Source: Diadema setosum
Lineage: Eukaryota > Echinodermata > Echinoidea > Diadematoida > Diadematidae
NCBI RefSeq assembly: GCF_964275005.1
Contig: NC_092686.1
Span: 16,279,190 to 16,343,189 of the forward strand
Reading direction: 5' to 3'
DNA: 64,000 bases
This document shows, piece after piece, positions 34,430-47,100 of the stretch. A model generated the notes under the pieces. It was given only the letters and a program-made list of their open reading frames with translations. It had not been told where the DNA came from and searched no databases. Position 1 is the stretch's first letter. The number at the start of each line of letters is the position of its first letter. The position numbers and the translations under genes are program-made.

Positions 34430-35130
34430 TTTCCCACAATATCAATGATCTCTTAGGACAGAAGTGACATAGCAGGTTAAGCTGGGTGGTCCTGCCTTCA
34501 GCCAGGGAGGTGAGACAAAATGACCTCCCTGCTTCAGCAAAGGCAGCCACTTTGTCGCCGCAGAGGATGCATTTTTATAAGGAGTACAGGTGGGAAAGGG
34601 TCTGGAAATCAGACTACCCTGATATAAACCAGAACCTCCCAAAACTAGTCTGGCTTCCAAAACATGATTACAGAGACTCCAACCCAAAGCACCTTCTGAT
34701 CTGGAGATTCTCCCGCCTGAAACCCCTAGTAAACGGGAGACTCCAAGTTGATGTGTGCGAAGCGCCAAGTTCCTAGGGTTCTAGATGCTCTCTGGTGCTA
34801 TCTAAGGCTATTTTTTTTCAACATACAATAGCAATATGTAAGAAATCCTTTCCAACGGGAGACAAAGAGCCAGGGCGGGAGAAATTAAATCTCAAACGGG
34901 AGAACGGGAGATTTTGCAAAAATGGGTTTTCGGCGGGAGATCTCCCGTCGAAAACGGGAGAGTTGGAGTCTCTGTGATTATACTCATACTAATTTCTTTC
35001 CCAGCATATTTACACCCTTTCACGACAAAAACGTAGCAGGTTCAGCAGGATGGTCCCACCCTTTGTTGCCACGGAGGGTGCATTTTGTATAAACCATCAG
35101 TTGGCAAAGGATCTGTAAACCAGACTGCTC
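34430..35130. repeat. Diverged direct duplication, about 170 bp
   Basis: 34430-34605 and 35000-35125 share TTTCTTTCCCA(C/G)(A/C)AT, AGCAGGTT(A/C)AGC, TGGTCC(T/C), GTCGCCGCAGAGGATGCATTTT / GTTGCCACGGAGGGTGCATTTT and a common AAAGG(G/A)TCTG end. A foldback (34671-34975) lies between the copies. Confidence 0.6.
34671..34975. mobile_element. Foldback with ACAGAGACTCCAAC ends
   Basis: ACAGAGACTCCAAC and GTTGGAGTCTCTGT are perfect inverted ends, flanked on both sides by GATT(A), a likely 4-5-bp target duplication. The inner arms pair through CGGGAGA/TCTCCCG words. Confidence 0.8.
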
Positions 35131-35387
35131 AAAACACTTCCCAGTGGGGCTTATGCTCATCAGTTCTTGTTTCACTGGCAGTGATAAGATAGAAATAACA
35201 TACAATAGCAATAAGATTAAAAAAAAAGATCCCCATAACACACACACACACACAGTCGATCTACCAAATCTCGCACCAGTTTCCACCTCCCTGTGTGCTC
35301 ACACCCTAAAAACCAATTTCACACTCGCCCACCCAGCAATCATTTCTTCACACCTCCCAGGAAATTGGCTAGAGGATACCTTCATAG

Positions 35388-35783
35388 CTGGATGGTATAG
35401 TATTGGTGGAGATGTCGACTGGGCTTTTAACTTTTTGCAAGATACCAAGAAACCACTTATGAAATAGTACAGAGCATACCTTTCTAAGCGGAATTCAAAG
35501 TTTATTTGATGAAAATCAGTTTTGGAATGGCTGAGACATCCAAAAACAAAGTAAAACAAAGGGATCGTAATAAAAGGTGGGTCCCACCTTTTACCCCTGT
35601 ATTAGGATTGCTCTGTTTTGGATATCTCAGCCATTTCAAAACCAATTTTCATTAAATAACTGTTGAATTCCTCTTGGAACTAAATAGTTTTTCACATTTC
35701 ATAGAGATTTCTCATTATCTTACCAAGAAATGTTAGAAACTTGAAGTTAGGTGTCAACCAAAACTATGCAATCCCTTTAATAC
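35388..35783. mobile_element. TTAA-type foldback (family A, second copy)
   Basis: The interior matches the 3869-4255 element: GTTTATTTGATGAAAAT, GGCTGAGACATCC, AGGATTGCTCTGTTTTGG, TTTCAAAACCAATTTTCATTAAATAA. The right end is GCAATCCCTTTAA; the left end is decayed. The arms are inverted about 35580. Confidence 0.65.
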
Positions 35784-35789
35784 AGCTAT

Positions 35790-36168
35790 TTCCTATTCTA
35801 AATAAATGATTTAGATGTATATATAAAAACTGTCATCTTTTAAGTCATGTCAATTATACATTCTACAAATCAAGTCACATTCTCCCTTGAAGAAATTTTG
35901 GGGAAAATGCTCAAAATTATATCTTTCAGAACCATTCACATGTAACAAACAGATGAGAATTATGCCAGTAAAACTGCATTATGGGTATACACCAAATTGC
36001 ATAATCAGCCTACTAATCCCAAAATGGAAAAAAAAAAATCTCATCTTGGCAGAGGGATACCTCCTACAACCCATCGCCCCACCCCCTGCGGTTGAATGAT
36101 GTCTTACAGTTACTCACTCCTAGCCAGTTGAGAAACTTGGCATCTCTGCCTATACACAGACACACACG

Positions 36169-36206
<38 letters not shown>

Positions 36207-37185
36207 GCATGGATTTCTAACCACCAAGAGTCACATTTCAAGACAATATATATTTTTGTCAGAATATGCCAAAATGTTACTATTTAAATTGTATGTAACA
36301 GATAGCATGATTTACAGTCTAAAAATGCTAAGGAGGGGACAATCCCTCCTTGTTCGGATGGTGCTGATGTGCTTCTGACATGCCATAAAATCTCACACCT
36401 AGCTGCTCTCTGGTCTTCACACAAGTTCATAAGAGTGCATTCATTTGTCTTATATTTCTGATTGATGCAAGTGACAAGCTTTTATACAATTGCCACAAAT
36501 AAGTTACACATGTATGAAAGTTGAGATTAATGAAAGATAAACATTCAAAATTCAGATTGCGTTATACAACGTAAATGCATATTATTGTATCCAAGTAATT
36601 GACAGGTTTGCGATATACATTACTGTCACTGCAGCAGTATGCAGTGAGAATTTGGTATAATTCGGTTCTACAAAATGGGTCTAAGATTGAAAACTAGTAT
36701 AGTGGTAAACAGGTTTAAATTTGCAGACTATCTGTATTCAATGAAAGATAAGACCCCTTCCCTGGGTGGCTAGAGATAACACTGAACAATTCTCCCCTTG
36801 TTTTAGAGAAAGTATCAAGAATTCACAATTCACTTCATACAGCAATAGGATTCTGTGCATTGTACATAATGCAGTATTATGTGGGAACGTGGCAAGCTAT
36901 TAGTGACAGTATTCACAGTTCCAGCGAAAGCTTAAAGCAAAGTTGCAGCAGTCTCAGAAGTTTGTTCAAGTATTATTGTGGGAAAACAACAGGTCTGAAT
37001 TTAATTGTTATCTGAAGGTCTGTAATGAACTGAAGGTCGGTAATGAAGTGAAGGCCAGTAACTGGGAGTCCGTAACTGAAGAGTTGACTGGAATTTCGCG
37101 TTGGAAACATCACTGTGTTAGCCTAATAAACAAGTATTTGTCAGGTAACAGGATGTCACCTTGCTTCATATTTGAACTTGCGAAT
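35790..37185. other. Intergenic stretch before the BEL/Pao fossil
   Basis: It holds a CA tract at 36163-36204 and otherwise AT-rich unique-looking sequence. The last few hundred bases may be a leader or terminal-repeat remnant of the neighbouring fossil, but I could not find a matching repeat at the other end. Confidence 0.4.
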
Positions 37186-37189
37186 AACA

Positions 37190-39990
37190 ACTAGGGAGTG
37201 TTGTTTGGATGAACAGCGGAAACTCCTCACTGCTGGAAATGAAGATTGGAGATGAGAAAAATTTAACTTCAGGGAGGAGTGTATCCAGCAAAGGAAAATC
37301 AGTCAAGAGAGAAAGGCTAATGAAAGCATTTCAAGCAGAACTAGATGTAATGGACCAAGAGGATCAGAATGAGATTCAGGGAACATGAACATGCCATTAA
37401 GGTGCAAAAGGCCAAGATGGAATTGAAATGATTGAAGATGAAGAAACAGCTTAAGCAGAAATCGTCTGAGTTAGTAGAGTCAGATGAGGATGATAACCTT
37501 ACAGAAACAGAGTCTAGATCTAGCAACATCTTGCTACCACGGGAGAGCAGAGAAGAATCTGTTCAGAGCCAGTAGATGATGTGGAAGTTAAGGACTCAGA
37601 TCCCCTAGTTCCAGAAGTTAGTCAGGCAAATCCTGTGACACAGGATAAAGTCATCTCATCTGGGATTGAAAAGGTTGCAGAATCCCTTACTCATGTGGCA
37701 AGCATGATCATGCAACAAAATGCCACAGGTCAACAAATGGCTGCAGCAAGTCAGCTTCCCAAGAAAGACGTTCCTGTGTTTGATGGTGACCCACTACGAT
37801 ACCCACTGTGGAAGAATGCCTTTTCAAGCTTTGTAGATTCAAAACCTCTAGACGCAGCTACAATGTTACTGGAAAGCCGAAGACAGTGGTACAGCACTTT
37901 CTCCTACTGGGCACCAATGAGGCATATTTGAAGGCAAGGAGGCATACTTGAAGGCAAGGGAGTCTCTCGCCAACAGATATGGTAATACCAGCATCGTGTC
38001 TTCAACATTCATGAAGAAGCTCAATTCATGGCCAAAGATATCGGACAGGAACCAAGGTGGATTGCGATCATTTGCAGACTTCCTGCAACAACTCACTCTT
38101 GCAAAAATGACAGTTGACTCACTTGGTATTCTTGACTATCCACAGGAGAATGTCAAGTGGTGATGAAGCTGCCTTTCTACCTTGAACGCAAGCGGAGAGA
38201 TGAAGTCAATGAATGGCAATGGTGTGGGTATTGCACTTATACAACATTTGTGAGATTAACAGATTTTGTGAGACGCGCTGCAGAGAAAGTGGATATCCCG
38301 GAGTTGGAACATTCTAGACTTGATGAGCACAAGCAGAAGTCAGCCCCTTCCAAGTCCAAGACCTTTCAAGGGCGGTCATTTTCTACATCTGTTCAAGCAA
38401 ACATGCGGGGAGAGTACTCATTCTGTCCATGTTGCAACAAGACCATCACCTGGATGACTGCCCAGTATTTCAGAAGAAGTCTTACCATGCCAAGAAAGCA
38501 TTCTTTTTCCAGAAATATTTGTGCATGTGAAGCGGCAAGAGTAGTTCTCACCTTGGGAAAGAATGTCCCAAGAAACACAAGTGCAGAAGTGCAGCGAAGC
38601 ACACTTGACGTGTCCACACCGGGAAAATGCAGAACAGTCGTCAGGAAGTTCCAAGAGTACAAGCATCTGCTCATCTACCAGCCCAAGATGGCAAGGACCA
38701 TTGCATGATTGTATCAGTGTAGTTCTGACATGCTGATAATCGATCAAGAGAGTATCTTGAGTATGCCATACTTGATGATCAGTTCAATGTTGGATTTGTT
38801 TCTAAGAATCTGTGTGACACAATGGAAGTACAAGGACAGGAAACCGATATCATGCTGACAACAATGAACCAGAGCACTCACGTGAGATGTCAAAAGATCA
38901 GTGGTCTAGAGGTTCTAGACACGCTTCCAAAAGAAACAGGTCATCCAGCTTCCCTCATGCTTCACAAGAGAAGAAGTACCAGCGAAGCGTTTTCAAATAC
39001 CCAAGGCTGATGTCCTGAGGAGGTGGTCACATCTAGCCCTAATTGCAGATCAGCTGATGCCACATAACCCAGCTATCAAAGTTTCTTTGTTGATAGGAAA
39101 CAACTGCCCAAGAGCCATTAGACCAAGAGAAGAAATTGCTGGTAGAGAAGATGACCCTTACGGCATGAGAACATCGCTCATCTGGGGTGTAGTGGGCAGA
39201 GTGTGTCAGACTCTTTCCAAATCTGAAGATGGTGCTGTGTGCCACAAGATCCAGACGAATCAAGAATATCCCCACTTTGTACATTCCACTAAAGTGAAGG
39301 AAGTGTTCTCACCTGAGACAGTCCTCAAGATCCTGGAACAAGACTTCCAAATGACAAGTCCAAAAGGAACACCATTATCCATTCAAGAGGCTAGATTTAT
39401 GTCCATCTTGGAAGATAGCATTAGGCAGAGAAGTGATGGCCATTATGAAATGCCCCTGTCCATTACGTAAGTGAGATGGGGCCAACTTTCAAGAACAAGA
39501 TTCTAGCCCTGAAGAGATGGAGACAACTGTCTGCCAGATTCCGCAAGAACCTGAAGTTTCTGGCAAAAGTTTCTAGCTGAGAGGGATCAGAGTGAGGTTA
39601 AAGAGTACCTACTACAGAATGGATATGACTGGATTCCATTTCAAATGAACGTGCCACATGCATCTCATATGGGTGGTGCATGGGAGCGACAGATCCTGGC
39701 AGTTCACCGTGTCCTAGAGCCACTGATGAAGTCTGCAGGCAGCCAGTTAGACAATGAGGCCTTCCGTACCTTCATGACAGAAGCAGAGGCCATCATCAAT
39801 TCCAGACCCCTAACCATGTGGGACATAAGTGACCATGAAACAAGGGAACCACTGACACTGCTCCATCTCCTAACTATGAAGCCGAAGGTCGCCCTACCAC
39901 CTCCAAGACAATTCCAGCGGGAGGATATGAATGCGAGGAAGTGTTGGGTCCAGTATTTGACCAATCACTTCTGGCTACAGTGGAGGAGAG
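37190..39990 (+). mobile_element. BEL/Pao LTR-retrotransposon fossil (broken)
   Basis: The family is recognised from a gag-like part near 37,600-38,300 (the VPVFDGDPLRYPLWKNAF block of BEL/Pao gag proteins), a zinc-knuckle-like part near 38,400-38,500, a protease-linked part near 38,700-39,400 and an integrase C-terminal part near 39,640-39,990 (HMGGAWERQILAVHRVLEPL and the EAEAIINSRPL block). The element is broken, with several interruptions, and no flanking LTR pair was found. A half foldback abuts its right end. Its age is hard to judge; it looks moderately old. Confidence 0.8.
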
Positions 39991-39992
39991 AG

Positions 39993-40381
39993 TATAATAC
40001 TGTATAAAGAAAATACAACTTCATGGAATTTCACAGAAATTAATTTTTCATGAAAATTACACATTACATCAACTTAATACTGACATATGTTAAGGGTAGT
40101 AATTATTCCCCCTGCCTTCTGAAAGCGGTTAGTCAAATGCTCTTTCATTATGGTAGAAAAGTGAAAACATGTTGAATTTTCTTTATATTTTCTTTATGTT
40201 GTTGTCCACACATGACATCATAACCTCTGGTAGTCTCCTCATCCAGCGGTTCCAACACCAAACTTTAAAAATTCATAACTTTTGACCGTCCGATTTTCCT
40301 CAAACTTTCACTGAAGTGTTCTACTAATGTTGCTGCTTTCACTCAGTCCACATTTTCATTTGGGTTTTGGTTTCCTTTAAA
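39993..40381. mobile_element. Half copy of a family-C TTAA foldback
   Basis: It contains the central and right-arm words of the 14.6 and 16.9 kb elements (CTCCTCATCCAGCGGTTCCA, CCGATTTTCCTCAAACTTTC, TTTGGTTTCCTTTAA end) but no full left arm. It directly follows the BEL/Pao fossil. Confidence 0.75.
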
Positions 40382-40789
40382 AGTATATACAAAAAAACTA
40401 CATTCCATGCCATTCCACTACAGCCACGGTCACGCTATCCTGTTGATTTTTCAGTGGAATTGATCCTCTTTCCTCTGATTGCTATCACACTTGGACTGTC
40501 TCCCTAATAAACACCTTCAAATGGTCATCTCCCTTCTTCTTACAACCACCCTTCTAGTCTCATGTAAGTTATGTAAACCATGTCTTCTTCTCCTCATTTA
40601 CTCTGTGAAATAAAAGCACTTGCCCTTTTGACATGAAGGGAGTCAATCACCATCGTCCTCTCAACCCAACGTAGAACAGACATTCTGTTAAAGATGTACA
40701 AATTTGAGCTCTATTCTCTACGGCTCAGGTAATATCGAAGTCTTAGAAATGGACATCTTTGCCCATATTGAGAGATGACTGATACTTAA

Positions 40790-40950
40790 GTCAGGGCTGC
40801 ACACGAACCCGTCCGACCTTTCTGTCGGACCAGTAGGTACCCAGTTTTTTCATTTTTTACTGATCCATTCCTTAAAAAGTTACTGGTCCGACAGTGATCT
40901 TTGCTGATCAGGGACCATCGGACCAATGCCAGTGTGCAGTGTTGCTTAAG
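40790..40950. mobile_element. Short foldback with CAGGGCTGCACAC ends
   Basis: CAGGGCTGCACACG near 40791 and GCCAGTGTGCAGTG near 40930 are inverted, with inner GTCCGACC / GGTCCGAC words pairing. About 150 bp, hAT-like ends, no coding. Confidence 0.55.
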
Positions 40951-41157
40951 TTGCAGGACCCTCCATCCATGATGGTAGACTTCAATCACCCCTGATGTAT
41001 TTCAGCAAGTATTAAACATTACTGTTTCTACAGAGATCTGGTGTCCACAAACCCCATGGGCCCTATAAAGGAAGAAATGCCATCATTCACAAGGGGTCTC
41101 TGGCCTGAAACCTCAGAAGGGGCCCTGAGCTTGATGTCAATACGCTCAAAGAGCCTT

Positions 41158-44100
41158 TCAGTCACTCAGCTCATCTTCATCACTGAAGTACGCACTCTTC
41201 TTCACTTTGGGTCTCTTGGACATCGGAGCAGAGCTAGATGATGCAAGTTCGTAGCTTCCAGAGGCTACTATTTGTCTGTACTCCTCTTCTTCATGCTTTT
41301 CCCTCTGTTAGCAAGATGGGGGAGAGACGGAAATGATGTAGTCACTCATTAATGCCAACTAATTATCTCAACTGTATGGGATATCTAGAAATAATAGAAC
41401 AAAGATTCCAAGGTGTAACTTCATTAAACTAGATAATTTTGACAAGGTTAGGCAACTTTTTTTCTCAACTAGTATGGGTAGTTTTCATAGTGTACAATCA
41501 TCACTAAGTTGGATCAAGGAAAATCAAGGATTTAATGTATTTGTTCATAAAAGCAAAGGGCTGTCTCCATCATTTTAAAGGAAAATCCACACTAATGATA
41601 ATTCTATTTTGACTTTTGAATATGAAACCACATTTCCTGGCAATTTTTGATAATTTTTGCCGTTGGGATGAGGCACTTTTTAGAAGGAATTCTTCTTTCA
41701 AAAACAAATACAAGAACAAAGAGGGATCTTTTGAGAAGAAATACAATTTGCAGACATTTTTTCACAAGCTGTAAATAAGATACACCATAGAAGAAATTGC
41801 CAGATATACAGAAAAAAAAAATCAAACAACAGCAGAGTAATAAGAGCAATGTTAATGCAGAAAACACCGGTTAAAACTTGGCTAAATTCAATTGACACAT
41901 CCACTAGCTATTAATCATTAATATCAAAACTGCCATCTTTTTTTTTTTTCTTTCTTTTTTTTTTTTTTGCATAGAAATTTGGTTCATTCTTTCCATGCTT
42001 ACTTCAGCAGGGTTTGCCAGAAATTTGAAATGAATGACATTGACAATGATTTTCACTCATGAACAAACCTCAGAGCTGATGGCTGCATGAAGGCTCTCCA
42101 GGGCGGGGTCTTCACCCTCAAAGTCTGACTCTTCCTCACTGCAAGGTATTGTGAGTCACAAGAAAACAGACATATTACCTCAAAAAAAATCTTTCATTAC
42201 CAAACAATGCAGGAGATGAAAAAAAAAAAAGAGAGAAAGAGGTTATTCTTGTGGACTCTATCAAGATTCTACATCATCTGCATGACAAAGGCTCATGAAT
42301 TTCTTATTGTCAACCCTGTGATCGGATGTATTTCATCACCACATCACTTCCATCACTTGAATTCAATTTCACAGCACAACTAAGCACAGAATCTTGAGTT
42401 CTATAATCAGGGCTCTTTTTTTCATATATGTACATGTTAAGTAGTTAAGATTTAAGTGCCAGGTTACAACTAGAACTCAAAATATGAAGGGGAAGGGACC
42501 TTGTGAGAACCTTCCAAGCAGGGGAAATAGGACAAAAAACGAACAAATATTTGGCAGTGTCTCAGTTGCCCTAAGAGCAGTAAAGGGGGAGGACTATAAT
42601 AAATTGTAGCAGAGACAGTAAATAAGTGATGGTATTTCCAACCATGGACCCTTTCTTAACCTTATCCATTCTCCTGAAACACTGCCAACATGTGTTTTTG
42701 ACTTTTCATTTGTTAGACAGTGGATTGGAAAAGTGAAGAGACATAGGAAACAGATGACCTCAGTTGTTTCGTCATTCACAAGTCTGATTCTAGTAGCAAA
42801 CATAAAGCCCATCTGACTCCAATATCTGACATCTGAATTTTACAAGTATATAATACCCCTCTGACACAATATATGACATCTGGCTCTCAAATATGAAATC
42901 CATCTGATTTGACAAACTTCACAACCATATCTTTTCTACATTTCACATGAATATACAAAAAGGGGGGGGGGGGCCTAGATTGGTTGCATCTTACATGTAT
43001 GAGCTGGATACAACATTAAAGGTACTAGCCCACATTTGCAAACCCACGAAAATCAAAACTGCATAAAACAGGTCCAATATGACTTCAAGTACAAGTTATA
43101 ACAGTAACATACCTCACCTGTTGCTCTTTGTCTATACCATTCGATAAAAGAGAGAAAATCATAGTTTTAAAATAAATTTTCAAACCGGGTCAACCCGACC
43201 CAAAATCGAATTACGAGCGCGGGCTAGCTAGGTACATTAACTTACACATGTATCGCATGCATGTAGTACGTGCGTGGACCAGAGCTAGCGAGCGTTTTTA
43301 TACGCATGCATACGGTGCATTTTCATTTATTTTTATGAAAGTAATGGACTAATTGGAACGAAATTTTGCATAGGTGTTACTGCAATCATACCCAAACTCC
43401 ATGCTAACTATGAGACCAATTGCTGCAGGTTTGCAAATGTGGGCTAATACCTTTAATGAAATAAAGTTGATTTTGGAATGAGAGACTCACTCATTGTCCT
43501 CATCTTCTTCATCGTCATAGTATTTTCTCTTGGTGGCTTGTGAGGTGACATCCTTCTGTTTTTTTTTCTTCTCCTTCTTGGGCGGTGGATCGCGATCTCC
43601 TAGTGAGTTCTTGGGACAACAGTAGCTGAGGTGACCAAAGTCCTGTCAAAGACAGATAATATATCACAAATCACAAATTATTGTTTCACAGAATTCTAAA
43701 GTGCTGTAATGATTTCACATGACTGCACGACTATGAAGAGAGAATTCCTTCAATCCATCGACTATGGCAACCAGGAAAGTTATGTGAAAACTCTATGGGG
43801 ATTGTTATCATCTCAATGGGAAATGGGTAAAAGGGAAGTCAATGTGATATGTTATTTTGATTGATATCATTGACAGAAGGTTGGTAAAATCACGAGCAAC
43901 ATCGATCAAAGACCAGGTAGCGTAGGGATACCATGGAATGGGAAGGATATATTCAAGTACCCATAACAACTTGTGGATAGCTTTATCACTGAATTCTGTG
44001 TAAGTACACACACAGCCAAAGAATCTTGACTGGAGTTGACTGTTTTGGATTAGATGCTTTGATGCACATTTTCACTGAACAGTGCTATTCATGGTTTTCA

Positions 44101-47100
44101 AATATACCCTGCAGTGGGTAGCAAATGAATCATGCCAACCACAACACTTCCAAATCTTTAATCTAGAGGATTGGGGTGTGTACCGGTATATTTACTTCTT
44201 ATTAACTCGATACACTTGTTGTATATACAGTCAAACCTGCCTTAGCGGCCACCTGTCTATAGCGGCCACTGAAAAATCCCCCCGAGAGAAAATCCCTGTT
44301 AAAGACCCTGTGTATAGCGGCCACCTGTCTAACGCGGCCAGCGGCCACAAATTTTGTTTCCCGCGGTAGATTTTGACCTGTCTATAGCAGCCAAAAACCA
44401 AACGGAGCCGTAGCTGAGCCGATAATTCAGCGTGTTTTTCTGCTTGGTAGCCGTGCGGGCAACGTTCAGTGATCGCCACCGCTGCATTCATCCATCATTC
44501 AGTCATAATAATGCACTAGTGTTAAGCTTTCTTCACGACAATACACATACTACTGTGCAACAATTTCATAAACACCGACATGAAACACACGTTGTGTGCA
44601 TAGGGTACACACATACATGTACACACAAGGATGCAACGATGATACATGTACATGTAAGCAACGCACACAAAGTTGGATTACCCGTCTATAGCGGCCACCT
44701 GTCTATAACGGCCACCTTTTCCATTTCCCTTGGGTGGCCGCTATAGACAGGTTTGACTGTATCTTTATCTAAACTTTCCAGGTATGAACAAATAAACCAT
44801 GCAAATAACAAACAATCAAGCAGTAATCCATACCCCGCACTCATAGCATCTTGATTTGTCGGGATAGTTTCTCCTACGGATGAACTCTGCAGCTCTGCCA
44901 TTATCATCTGCTACAGACACCTTCCATTTCCTGCCAAACAGCTAAATAAAAGGAAGTAAAATATACATTAACTGGTGCACTGACTAAATGATCAGAAAAA
45001 AAAAGTCATAACATCTATAGATTGTATGTTTTCTTACTTACAATACTAGAGAGAAGAGTTGTGAGACCCATTCTTGCTAAAAACCCTCCATGCTTATGTT
45101 AACCCATTGAGGAAGGACTGATTTTGCTACAACACGCATTTTCCATAGACACTTGCCTGAGTGTATTCAGGACTTGTACATATTATGAAATATGAAGAGA
45201 GATGGATGTTCACACCTTGTAAAAAGTGTGTATGTATGTATGTGTGTGTGCATGTGTGTGTGTGTGTGTGTGTTGTGTGTGTTTAAAAAAATACCTACAG
45301 GGGCCAAGGAGTGTGTGTGTTTTTTTTTTTTGGGGGGGGGGGGGGGGGCTGTGGAAGCATGGAGCGAGGGATCAAGGTTGATACCCCAGCTTAGAAGGGA
45401 CGAATCGAAGGACGAAACCCCTTGAAGTTCATGGGTGTTGTGATTTTTTTTTTCTTCCAATTTTTTATTTTTGACAAGCCAAAAAACATTCTGCGGCCCC
45501 TGAGCTAGAGGGGATGGCTTTGTAGAACATTGACCACCAGGAGAGAATTCCTTTCTTTTTTTATTCCTACGCACACTGCAATGGTAGAGAGAAGTAGATC
45601 TGACTGGTACCACCAAACCTTTTCAGCACTCACCTCTCTCCCATTCAAAGACTTGATGGACTTGTAGACTGAGTCTCTGTGTTTGAAGAGGACAAATGCC
45701 ACCCCTTTGCTTTTCCTGGTCTCCTTGTCCTTTACCACTGTTACCCTTCAAAATCAATGTCCAAAAAGAAAGTTGATGATTGCAAGCACTGAACCTGTAT
45801 ATTTCAAAAATCTATATTCAAGAGTAAACAATCACATATTTTCATAGCTCAAATAATGTATAAAATAGTACTCATCTATAAATGTTTTGAACAGCGAGAC
45901 AATATTTCAATTTAGGATATAGAAATTGTTCTTCTCAGCTTTGTATAGTTGGTAAGATTTTCAACATTTATGTGCATTTTTATGCTAAGTACCAGTAGTT
46001 TTATTTAAACCCTGGTGACTGAACTTGTACCTTGCACTACATCCATTTATCATCAATTTATTTGTAAACTATTGTCATTATGTGTGCATGCATGTTTTCT
46101 TTTTGTGTGTGCTAATTGTGACTCACCTTGCAACTTCGCCAAACTTTCCAAATATCTGTAAACAAAAATGATAATAAAACATCATTAATTTTTTTTATTT
46201 TCCTTTAATAGTAAAGGTGTCAATACTAACATTCAGCATGTGATAATACTATTACGCCTAGTATGCTTTGAGCTGCAAAGAACTCACTGTAACTAGACTC
46301 GGAATTTGTCAACACTGACAAATTAGGTGATCCGATCTATTGGGAAATCAATGATTTGAGTCCTGATCCCAATAGGCATGACCATACAGGTTTCATCTGT
46401 GTTGAGGGGACATTGGCCATGTGATGTTTGGAGTCTCATTTAGAAAAGGGAGTCAGACCTGCCATATTTGGTACCGAATTCCGTATGAACTAACGAAGAT
46501 ACATAGTGAAGTATATTTGACCTTTGACCCCATTTTGCACACCAAATGTGGCATCTGAGCAAAAAGTGGTTATTTTGTGAAATGATTCTTGTAACATGGT
46601 CTTTGCGTGTGCAAAATATGGGAAAGATAGGACAAGTATTCACCAAGATACAGGATGAAACATTTATGACCTTTGACCCTAATTTACATACCCAAGATGG
46701 TGTCCGATCAAGTAGTTGTTATTTTATGAAATAATGTACGTGACATGAACTAAACATGTGCAAAATATGGGGGTGATAGAGGCTGTTTTTCTTGAGTTAT
46801 TGCAAAGAAAGTTGCAAAAAGAAAGAAATATCTCAATACATCGAAGATAAGCTTTAATTTCAACTAAGTTTTTTAGCATGATCCCGACATCGTATGAAAA
46901 AACAAGACGCCCATTGGCAATAGCACAAAGTCTCAGCTACAACATATTAAAATCTGGGAGAAATTCACCAAAGGGTAAGTGAGCTAGTGCTCGATAAAGA
47001 CAATCATGTCAACTTTCACATCTAGAAAAATTCCCTCCCATAGAGATAACACGTCATAACGAAGGTACAGAAAAAAGTACATATGACCTTTGACCCCACT

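Noticed and set aside
33927-34448. 173-codon plus-strand open frame
   Set aside because: It lies almost wholly inside the GGCCCGTTCACA foldback, where repeated ATCGCGATT words avoid stops; no protein family features.
45167-45616. 149-codon minus-strand open frame
   Set aside because: It crosses a TG/T/G low-complexity tract; ZCRB1 exon 3 next to it uses a different extent and splices at 45634.
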